From: CAWEHT01 sp963808455
Lineage (GTDB): Bacteria > Chloroflexota > Anaerolineae > CG2-30-64-16
Reading direction: 5' to 3'
Length of the DNA: 10,310 bases
Assembly (NCBI GenBank): GCA_963808455.1
Contig: CAWEHT010000154.1
Span: 1 to 10,310 of the forward strand
This document shows, piece by piece, positions 1-6,080 of this stretch. The notes under the pieces are model-generated. The model saw only the letters and a program-made list of their open reading frames with translations. It had not been told where the DNA came from and did not search any database. Within the stretch, counting starts at the first letter, position 1, and each line of letters opens with the position of its first letter. A program made the position numbers and the translations under genes.

Positions 1-2
1 AG

Positions 3-16
3 ATCTAACGTTAGAT
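3..16. repeat. 14-bp perfect palindrome ATCTAACGTTAGAT
   Basis: ATCTAAC is followed immediately by its reverse complement GTTAGAT. The half-site ATCTAAC occurs again at 134-140. It is an AT-rich island in a GC-rich region, which fits a dimeric regulator's operator or the edge of a repeat. With only one and a half copies in the window its role cannot be decided. Confidence 0.4.
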
Positions 17-424
17 GCGTGTTTGGTTGGAGGCCCCGTTGACCGCCGGCTCCTGGGTCGGTCCTGGGCTCGAGAGGTTCTGCGCCGAGCCGGTTCGCAC
101 CTCGCTCCCCACAATGTCCAATAGATCGCACCAATCTAACATTCAGCTGGACTTATAGGTCGGGCCCTGAGACGGGTCGTCATCTGCGCAGCAAACCGCT
201 GCAAGGGATGAGAAGCGCAGGCAAGCCGCCGCTGCCTGAGGCTGGGCTATGGGGGTCAAACCGCCCCTGCATCCGGCGGCATCCGGCAGGTTGCTCAGAT
301 CGCGCCGAGGCTGACGCGTAGCCCGCGCCGTGATGCAACTCACGCCTGCACGAACGTCAACCCTTCATTGAGCCGCGTCGAGCCATGAGGTTCTCGACGG
401 AACATCCCCTGACGATCCATCTAT

Positions 425-430
425 AGGAGA
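425..430 (+). promoter_or_regulatory. Ribosome binding site of the chemoreceptor gene
   Basis: AGGAGA ends 6 bases before the ATG at 437. It is a near-ideal Shine-Dalgarno sequence and fixes this start, which also places a basic N-terminus directly before the first membrane helix. Confidence 0.7.
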
Positions 431-436
431 AAAGAC

Positions 437-2605
437 ATGAGACTGAACATTCGGGGTAAGTTGTTCATCGGATTTGTCTTGGTCCTGGCGCTCACGGCCG
501 CGGTCGGCGCGGCGGGCTACCTGGCGACAAGCAACTTGAACAGCAGTCTCCAGACCATCTACCTCAACCGGCTGCAGTCCAATTCCGACATCAAAGAAGT
601 CAAGGCCGATCTGTACGCCATGCGGGCGGCCGGCGGCCAGACAATCCTCGCGCAGACCTCGGCCGACAAGCAGGCCCAGGCGAGCCAGGTGGCAGCCTTG
701 GACGCCGACCTGCGCGCCAACATGGCCAACTTTGAGAAGCTGATCACGACCCAGGAAAGTCGGGACGCATACAGCTCGCTGCAACAGGACTATACGGTCT
801 TCAAGGCCGTCGTGGACACTGTCCAGGCCGCGGCCCTCAAGAATGACGACCCCGGGGCCACACAGGCCTTGGCCGGCGGGCAGGCTCCGGCGAACGCCGT
901 GGCCGCCGACGTCGATAGGCTCGTTCAGATCAACGACGGCATGGCGAAGCAGTCGTATCTGGATGGTGCAGCGGTTTTCACTCGGTCCCGCGACTTGATC
1001 CTAGGATTCCTCGTCCTCGCCCTGCTGTTTGGAGCCGGTGCTGCCCTCGTCCTGAGCCGCGATATTTGCCCTGTCCTGGGGATCATGTTGCTGGCGGAAA
1101 CCAGAATGGCTGTGGGCGATCTCAACCGGGACATGAGCGAAGAGACCAAGAAGGCGATCAGGGGCCGCACCGACGAATTGGGCGCGCTCGGGCGCGGTCT
1201 CACGGGTATCATCGGCTATTTGCGAGAGTCTGCCGACATCACACGCCGGATCGCGGCGGGCGACTTGACGGTCGAGGTTGAGCCGAAGTCGGCCAAGGAC
1301 GAGCTCGGGATCGCATGCGCCGAAATGGTCGCCAACCTGCGCGAGCTGGTGGGGCACATTGCGGATAGCGCCGCCCAGGTAACCGGGGCCAGTGGGCAGC
1401 TGGCCTCGGCAGCGGAGCAGTCGGGCTCCGCCACCGGCCAGGTGACGACCACCATCCAGCAGGTGGCGCAGGGCACGGCCAGCCAGGCCAGCAGCACCAC
1501 CGAGGTCACCGCCTCCATGGACGACATCGCCCGCCGGATCGAGGAGATCGCCCGCGGCGCCCAGGACCAGGCCCGTTCCTTGCGCGAGGCCAACCAGGCC
1601 ATGGATCAGCTGCAAGACACGATTGGGGAAGCCGGTCGGGCTGCGGCAATCACGGCAGCGACGGCCGGCCAGGTCGTCAAGGCCGCCAAAGTCAGCGCTG
1701 CCACGGTGCAGGGCACGGTCCAGGGCATGGAGGCCATCAACCAGAGCACCGCCCAGGTGGCCCAGCGGGTGCGGGAGATGGGCCAGCGCTCGGAGGAGAT
1801 CGGCAAGATCGTGAGCACGATCCAGGACATCGCGGACCAGACCAACCTGCTGGCCCTGAATGCGGCCATCGAGGCGGCGCGGGCCGGGGAGCAGGGGCGG
1901 GGCTTTGCGGTCGTGGCCGACGAAGTGCGCAAGCTGGCCGAGAAATCGGGCAGGTCCTCGCGGGAGATAGCAGAGCTGGTGCGGGCGGTGCAGCGGGGCA
2001 CCGAGGAGGCCGTGCAGGCAACGGAGGAAGGCGCGGCCAACGTGGCGCGGGGCGTCGAGGGGGCGCGCGGGGCGGGCCAGGCGCTCGAGGAGATCCTGGC
2101 GGCGGCACAGCAGAACAGCCAGTCGACGGCCAACATCCAGGCGGCTGCGGCCAGGGTACAGGAGCTGGCCACTCAGGTGGCCGGGTCGGCGCGGCGGGTG
2201 CTCACCGTGGGTGAGAAGAATCTGGCAGCCACCCAGGAGATGACGGGCTCGATCGGCGAGGTGGCGCAGGCGATGGAGAGTGTCGCCGCAGTCGCCGAGG
2301 AGAACTCGGCTTCGGTGCAGGAGGTATCGGCCACGGCCGAAGAGCTGTCGGCCCAGGTCGAGGAAGTCGCGGCTTCGGCCGAGGAGCTGTCCTCGCTGGC
2401 CGACGGGCTGCTGCAGGCGGTCAGCGGCTTCCGGCTTGGGGCCGGCACCGAACCGGCCCGGCATGCGGAGCCATCAGGCAGCCTGGCGGAGCGCGCCTGG
2501 AATCAGGCACAGCCTGCGCACAAGTTGGCGAACGGCATGGCGCAGCTGGCCTCTGTTGCAGCTTCCCCTTCAGGCAACGGGCGCCAGGCTTCGCACGCCG
2601 CCTGA
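437..2605 (+). CDS. Methyl-accepting chemotaxis protein with tandem HAMP domains
   Basis: This is a transmembrane chemoreceptor of 722 residues that would signal through CheA/CheW to the flagellar motor or another Che output. Seen in the sequence: a short basic N-terminus (MRLNIRGK); TM1 at about 9-30; an extracytoplasmic helical region at 31-186, probably a four-helix-bundle sensor; TM2 at about 187-207; and two consecutive HAMP-like units at about 208-310, marked by VGDLN (226-230) and AAGDLTVEV (273-281). A long coiled-coil signalling domain follows. Its conserved hairpin tip at about 454-508 contains DQTNLLALNAAIEAARAGE and GRGFAVVADEVRKLAE. Paired Glu/Gln positions such as EENSAS and AEELS are candidate adaptation sites, which is inference. 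The C-terminal tail (about 668-722) is low-complexity and lacks a CheR-tethering NWETF-like pentapeptide. The ligand cannot be told, and no che genes lie beside it. The family call is very secure. The gene appears to stand alone and is closed off by hairpins downstream. Confidence 0.95.
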   Translation: MRLNIRGKLFIGFVLVLALTAAVGAAGYLATSNLNSSLQTIYLNRLQSNSDIKEVKADLYAMRAAGGQTILAQTSADKQAQASQVAALDADLRANMANFEKLITTQESRDAYSSLQQDYTVFKAVVDTVQAAALKNDDPGATQALAGGQAPANAVAADVDRLVQINDGMAKQSYLDGAAVFTRSRDLILGFLVLALLFGAGAALVLSRDICPVLGIMLLAETRMAVGDLNRDMSEETKKAIRGRTDELGALGRGLTGIIGYLRESADITRRIAAGDLTVEVEPKSAKDELGIACAEMVANLRELVGHIADSAAQVTGASGQLASAAEQSGSATGQVTTTIQQVAQGTASQASSTTEVTASMDDIARRIEEIARGAQDQARSLREANQAMDQLQDTIGEAGRAAAITAATAGQVVKAAKVSAATVQGTVQGMEAINQSTAQVAQRVREMGQRSEEIGKIVSTIQDIADQTNLLALNAAIEAARAGEQGRGFAVVADEVRKLAEKSGRSSREIAELVRAVQRGTEEAVQATEEGAANVARGVEGARGAGQALEEILAAAQQNSQSTANIQAAAARVQELATQVAGSARRVLTVGEKNLAATQEMTGSIGEVAQAMESVAAVAEENSASVQEVSATAEELSAQVEEVAASAEELSSLADGLLQAVSGFRLGAGTEPARHAEPSGSLAERAWNQAQPAHKLANGMAQLASVAASPSGNGRQASHAA

Positions 2606-2625
2606 TGAGGTAAGATGAGATATCT

Positions 2626-2641
2626 GGGGCCGGTTGGCCCC
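2626..2641. repeat. Short stem-loop after the chemoreceptor gene
   Basis: GGGGCC and GGCCCC form a 6-bp stem around the loop GGTT, 20 bases after the stop codon. There is no T-run after it. It is the first of three hairpins in about 115 bases. Confidence 0.4.
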
Positions 2642-2656
2642 CTGGCTTCTTGAGGC

Positions 2657-2693
2657 ATTCTTGCCGGGGGCCAGGCCGGCCCCCGGCAAGAAT
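2657..2693. repeat. 16-bp perfect inverted repeat with 5-nt loop
   Basis: The arms 2657-2672 and 2678-2693 are exact reverse complements (start ATTCTTGCC, end GGCAAGAAT) around the loop AGGCC. The structure would be very stable but is followed by AACGCG rather than a T-run. It is therefore more likely an mRNA 3'-end stabiliser, a helper to the next hairpin, or a dispersed repeat than a terminator by itself. Confidence 0.6.
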
Positions 2694-2707
2694 AACGCGA
2701 AGCCCCC

Positions 2708-2739
2708 AAGGCAGGCGCCGGGCCCGGCGCCTGCCTTTT
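2708..2739 (+). terminator. Probable intrinsic terminator of the chemoreceptor gene
   Basis: A 30-base perfect palindrome (arms 2708-2722 and 2723-2737, starting AAGGCAGGC and ending GCCTGCCTT) runs into TTTT at 2736-2739. A GC-rich stem ending in T residues is the normal form of a Rho-independent terminator. Because the palindrome has no unpaired centre, the real hairpin would open a few central bases as a loop. It separates the chemoreceptor transcript from the nuo operon. The T-run is short, so termination may be incomplete. Confidence 0.65.
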
Positions 2740-2784
2740 GCGCCAAAATGAACTTTTCCTCCCCGACTGGCAACCTGGCTAACA

Positions 2785-2813
2785 TACTTTCGCGACTGCT
2801 TTCACGCTATAAT
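2785..2813 (+). promoter_or_regulatory. Likely sigma-70-type promoter of the nuo operon
   Basis: TATAAT at 2808-2813 is a perfect -10 consensus in an otherwise GC-rich region, just after the terminator and before the first nuo gene. The hexamer 17 bases upstream (TACTTT, 2785-2790) is a poor -35 match, so an activator or a different spacing may be involved. Transcription would begin near 2820 and leave a leader of about 175 nt before nuoA. The assignment rests on the -10 box and its position. Confidence 0.5.
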
Positions 2814-2997
2814 AGGCCCGCTGTCTGGACGTGCCCAAAGAAGGGCGCCTTTGGTGTGAGAGGCAAGATGCGTCTGCCGACCACGGGCCAGCCACGGATG
2901 CAGAGGGTCCCTCATCGCAACGTGTGCTCCCCGTGCATCCTGCAATATCCTGCGCCGGTCTCCTTCCCGTGCCAGTTTGGTCTCATCGGAGCGGACG

Positions 2998-3354
2998 ATG
3001 CCTGAAGGTTATTTGCCTATCCTGGTCATGCTCATCATCGCCACCGGCTTCGCCGGCATCGCCATGGGCGCGCCCGTGCTGCTGGGCCCCCGGCGCGATA
3101 ACCCGGCCAAGAATGTGCCCTATGAAACGGGCATGCTGCCTTACGGCGATGCGCGCCGGCGTTTTCCCGTCCAGTATTACGTGGTGGCCGTGCTCTTTAT
3201 CCTGTTCGACGTCGAGGTCATCCTCATGTACCCCTGGGCGGTGGCCCTGCGCCAGCTCGGGCCCTTCGGCTTGATCGAGATGGGCATCTTTATCGTCATC
3301 CTGCTCGTCGGCTTCACGTATGCGTGGAAGAGCGGCGCGTTCAAATGGCAATAG
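2998..3354 (+). CDS. nuoA: NADH-quinone oxidoreductase subunit A
   Basis: This is the small membrane subunit of respiratory complex I, at the junction of the membrane and peripheral arms next to the quinone site. It has 118 residues, the usual family length, with three membrane segments at about 5-28, 57-83 and 91-110. Family hallmarks are NVPYETGMLP (39-48), ARRRFPVQYYVVAVLFILFD (52-71) and DVEVILMYPWA (71-81). An in-frame ATG lies 21 bases upstream at 2977, but GGAG at 2988-2991 sits 6 bases before 2998 and the 118-residue length fits better, so 2998 is chosen. It is the first gene of the nuo operon, 36 bases before nuoB. The loop Cys found in many homologues (PYECG) is Thr44 here. Confidence 0.95.
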   Translation: MPEGYLPILVMLIIATGFAGIAMGAPVLLGPRRDNPAKNVPYETGMLPYGDARRRFPVQYYVVAVLFILFDVEVILMYPWAVALRQLGPFGLIEMGIFIVILLVGFTYAWKSGAFKWQ

Positions 3355-3390
3355 CGGGCGGAAAAAGCTCACAGAGGGGGTAGCCGGATC

Positions 3391-3919
3391 ATGGGGCTGG
3401 AGGAACGGCTCAACGAAAATCTCGCCGTAACGACCACGCTGGAGCAAGCGGTCAATTGGTCACGCAAGTATTCGGTGTGGCCCTTGCTCTTCGGCCTCGC
3501 GTGCTGCGCCATCGAGCAGATCGGCTCCGGCGCCAGCCGCTTCGACATTGCCCGCTTCGGCGCGGAGGTCTTTCGCGGCTCGCCGCGGCAGGCCGACCTG
3601 ATGATCGTGTCGGGCAGGGTGTCGAACAAGATGGCTCCCGCTATCAAGCTTCTCTACGATCAGATGCTGGAGCCCAAGTGGGTCATCGCCATGGGGATCT
3701 GTGCCAGCGACGGCGGCCCTTTCAACAACTACGCCGTCGTGCAGGGCGTCGAACAAGATCATCCCGGTTGACGTCTACACGCCCGGCTGCCCGCCGCGGC
3801 CGGAAGCGCTCTTCTACACGCTGACCCTTCTGCAGAAGAAGATCAGCACCGAGAAGTTCAGCGACCGCAGCTCGCGGGCGGCGCCGGCCGCCGTGGCCGC
3901 GCCGGCGCGCGCGGCTTGA
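3391..3919 (+). CDS. nuoB: NADH-quinone oxidoreductase subunit B (one frameshift)
   Basis: This peripheral subunit carries the terminal [4Fe-4S] cluster N2, which passes electrons to quinone at the NuoB/NuoD interface. The first frame reads from 3391 to about 3753 and includes GLACCAIEQ, ARFGAEVFRGSPRQADLMIV and KWVIAMGICAS. After VQGV the frame breaks, and the family consensus KIIPVDVYTPGCPPRPEA continues one frame over, ending at 3919. Dropping one A from the GAAC at 3751-3754 restores VQGVDKIIPVDVY exactly and gives a normal 175-residue protein. All four N2 ligands are then present: Cys38, Cys39, Cys104 and Cys133. The C-terminal tail is Ala-rich and variable. Uncorrected, translation would stop at 3771 and lose Cys133. 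A sequencing error is the likeliest cause. A possible RBS, AGAGGGGG, lies at 3373-3380. Confidence 0.92.
3752..3754 (+). other. Frameshift site in nuoB (one extra base)
   Basis: The reading frame changes here between VQGV and KIIPVD. One surplus A in GAAC explains it, since GAC would give the usual Asp of VQGVDKIIPVD. Protein on both sides is consensus NuoB. Confidence 0.85.
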
Positions 3920-3961
3920 AGGGCGGGCCCGGGATGTGGCCTGCGAGATTAGGATGAGACC

Positions 3962-5794
3962 ATGAGCGAAGTGATGTTCACGGCGCACTTTACCGGGCAG
4001 GCCCGCACGGATGGCAGGCGGGTGCTCGCGCCCGACGCGCCGGTCCCGCCGGTGGTGAGCAGGCTGCGCCAGCGCTACCCGCAAGGCATCCAGCAGGTCC
4101 GGGAATTCCGCGGCGATTACGCCGTTGTCCTGGCCAACCGTGCCGACCTGGTGCCGATGATCACTTTCCTGCGCGAAGATCCCGAGCAGCGCTTCGTCCA
4201 GCTGGAAGACGTTACGGCGGTGGACCGCCTGAAGTATCCCGGCCTGCCCCCCGGCGAGCCGCGCTTCTGCATGATCTATCATCTGTTCGCACCGGGCCGG
4301 GGCGAGCGCCTGCGGCTCGAGCTGCCGGCGCCGGGCGGGGCCAACCCGGTGGTGCCGAGCCTGACACCGGCCTGGCCGGGTGCCAACTTCCCCGAGCGCG
4401 AGTGCTATGACCTGATGGGCATCAAGTTCGAGGGCCATCCCGACCTGCGCCGCATCCTGCTGCCGTACGATTGGCCCAACCACCCGCTGCGCAAAGAAGT
4501 GCCGCGCGGCGGCGAGAAAGTGCCTTACTCCATGACGTGGGACGACGAAGAGTTCGAGTCGTTCGGCAAGCAGATCCTGGAGGCCAGGTCGCTTCCCTGG
4601 ACCCCGCCCAAGGAGTTCGACACCAACACGCACATGGTCATCAATATGGGCCCCCAGCACCCGGCCACGCATGGCGTGCTCCGGGTGATCGTGGAGACCG
4701 ATGGCGAGCGCATCGTGCACGCCTACCCGGACCTGGGCTACCTGCACTCGGGGTTCGAGAAGCAGGCGGAGAGCATCCGTTACAAGGACTTCGCCTACTA
4801 CACGGACCGCATGGATTACATGTCGGCCATGAGCAACAACCTGGGCTACTGCCTGGCGGTCGAAAAACTCATGGGCGTCGAGGTGCCGCCGCGGGCGCAG
4901 GCCATCCGGGTGATCTGTGTCGAGCTGCAGCGCCTCGTCTCGCACCTGTTCTGGCTCGGCACGCACGCCATGGACGTCTCGGGCACCATCCACGCCCTGC
5001 TCATGTACGCCCTGCGCGAGCGCGAGCAGATCCTCGACATCTTCGAGATGGTCTGCGGGGCGCGCATCACGCTCTCCTATATCCGGCCGGGCGGCCTGTT
5101 CCAGGACGTCCCGCCGGCCTTCAAGGATCGCGTGCAGGACGTGGTGGACTACTTCCCGCGCCGCTTCGACGAGTACGAGAAGATGTTGACCGATAATCCC
5201 ATCTGGCGCGGCCGGATGGAAGGCGTAGGCCGGCTCTCGGTCGAGCAGTGCCTGGCGCTCGGCGTGACCGGGCCGATGATCCGGGCCGCCGGCATGCCGT
5301 TGGACCTGCGCAAGTCACGCCCTTACAGCGGCTATGACCGGTACGACTTCGAGGTCCCTACGGCCACCGAGGGCGACAACATGGCGCGCTACCTGGTGCG
5401 GCTGGAAGAGATGCGCCAGAGCGTCCGCATCATCGCCCAGGCGCTCAAAGACATGCCGGAAGGGCCCTTCCAGAGCGACGATCGCAAGATGGTCTTGCCC
5501 CCGCGCCAGGAGCTCGACGTCAGCATGGAGGCGGTAATCCATCATTTCAAGCTGATGACGCAAGGATTCACCCCGCCGGTTGGCGAAGTGTACGATGCGG
5601 TCGAGGGCCCGCGCGGGCAGTTGGGCTACTACGTGGTCTCCGACGGCAGCGCCAATCCTTATCGGGTGCACGTGCGCGGGCCGAGCTTCTGGAATTTGCA
5701 GGCCACCGACGTCATGTCCCGCGGCCAGCTGATCTCGGACCTCGTCGCCGTCGTCGGGCAGATCGACATCATCCTGGGCGACGTCAACCGCTAG
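3962..5794 (+). CDS. nuoCD: NADH-quinone oxidoreductase fused subunit C/D
   Basis: This 610-residue fusion joins the 30-kDa (NuoC) and 49-kDa (NuoD) peripheral subunits of complex I; NuoD forms most of the quinone pocket with NuoB. The NuoC part (about 1-185) carries the signature ERECYDLMGIKFEGHPDLRR (145-164). A linker of about 35 residues leads to the NuoD part (about 222-610), with GPQHPATHGVLR (230-241), LGYLHSGFEKQAE (258-270), ELQRLVSHLFWLGTHAMDVS (321-340) and the C-terminal ISDLVAVVGQIDIILGDVNR (591-610). His237 and Tyr286 lie 49 residues apart, the spacing of the quinone-binding His and Tyr of the 49-kDa subunit (Thermus His38/Tyr87). The 49-kDa signature has Ser262 where Arg or Thr is usual. 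AGGA at 3951-3954 supports the start. The same fusion is known in E. coli. The frame is intact for 1.8 kb, unlike nuoB before it and nuoG further on. Confidence 0.96.
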   Translation: MSEVMFTAHFTGQARTDGRRVLAPDAPVPPVVSRLRQRYPQGIQQVREFRGDYAVVLANRADLVPMITFLREDPEQRFVQLEDVTAVDRLKYPGLPPGEPRFCMIYHLFAPGRGERLRLELPAPGGANPVVPSLTPAWPGANFPERECYDLMGIKFEGHPDLRRILLPYDWPNHPLRKEVPRGGEKVPYSMTWDDEEFESFGKQILEARSLPWTPPKEFDTNTHMVINMGPQHPATHGVLRVIVETDGERIVHAYPDLGYLHSGFEKQAESIRYKDFAYYTDRMDYMSAMSNNLGYCLAVEKLMGVEVPPRAQAIRVICVELQRLVSHLFWLGTHAMDVSGTIHALLMYALREREQILDIFEMVCGARITLSYIRPGGLFQDVPPAFKDRVQDVVDYFPRRFDEYEKMLTDNPIWRGRMEGVGRLSVEQCLALGVTGPMIRAAGMPLDLRKSRPYSGYDRYDFEVPTATEGDNMARYLVRLEEMRQSVRIIAQALKDMPEGPFQSDDRKMVLPPRQELDVSMEAVIHHFKLMTQGFTPPVGEVYDAVEGPRGQLGYYVVSDGSANPYRVHVRGPSFWNLQATDVMSRGQLISDLVAVVGQIDIILGDVNR

Positions 5795-6080
5795 TGTATG
5801 TGCAGGGAAGGCCTTCGGTAGCGGCGTCTGTCATTCTGAGACGTTCATGACCTCGGGCGGTCATGTGGCATGGCGAGAAACCACCTGCCTGTCATTCTGA
5901 GCGGGTCTGTCCACGATCACTGTCAACGACGGGCCACAGCGAAGAATCCGTATCAGGAGTTTCTTAGAAGCGGGTATGCAAGCCGACCTGCGCCGCGGCG
6001 AGCCGCTAGCGAAGAATCCGCGTGGGTGTCACCGAAAGGGCTCCCTGTTTCTGCACTAGGCAGGGGGCGGGTGATTGAGT
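5795..6080. other. 286-bp gap between nuoCD and nuoEF
   Basis: This is the longest gap inside the operon. It holds a split repeat (5828-6020) and a 10-bp palindrome GAAGGCCTTC (5807-5816). No promoter or terminator with a T-run is evident. A 77-codon frame across it has no family resemblance and mostly translates the repeat units, so I do not call it a gene. Confidence 0.55.
5828..6020. repeat. Split REP-like intergenic repeat, two left and two right units
   Basis: CTGTCATTCTGAG occurs exactly at 5828-5840 and 5889-5901. AGCGAAGAATCCG occurs exactly at 5938-5950 and 6008-6020. The two units are imperfect inverted repeats sharing the core ATTCT/AGAAT. From memory, closely joined forms (TCATTCTGAGCG followed by AGCGAAGAATC) are common dispersed intergenic repeats in several bacterial phyla. 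Here the halves are spread over about 190 bp in the order left-left-right-right, with 36 bases between the inner pair. A small non-autonomous element or an expanded REP unit is the likely nature. Confidence 0.6.

Larger units (their letters stand above)
1..436. other. Non-coding region upstream of the chemoreceptor gene
   Basis: No convincing gene is visible here. The only reading frames are short and have no family resemblance. The stretch holds a 14-bp perfect palindrome at 3-16, a half-site copy at 134-140, and a possible stem (225-231 with 274-280) enclosing a GGGG/CCCC pair. No clear -35/-10 promoter could be picked. It ends in a good ribosome binding site just before the ATG at 437, so its 3' part is presumably the leader of the chemoreceptor mRNA. 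Confidence 0.5.

Noticed and set aside
190..267. Cyclic-di-GMP riboswitch suggested by GCAAACC and GGCAAGCC
   Set aside because: The strongly conserved GGGACGCAAAGCC core and the later GC-GGGTTACC-like block are absent.
143..343. 66-codon minus-strand frame in the first non-coding region
   Set aside because: Low-complexity, no recognisable domain and no good RBS seen.
1001..2464. 487-codon open frame on the minus strand
   Set aside because: Shadow of the chemoreceptor signalling domain; Arg/Gly/Leu-rich with no recognisable domain.
3722..4993. 423-codon open frame on the minus strand
   Set aside because: Shadow of nuoCD; His/Arg/Ala-rich with no motif.
4471..5196. 241-codon plus-strand frame inside nuoCD
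   Set aside because: Out of frame with the clear NuoD motifs, and its composition is typical of a shifted GC-rich frame.
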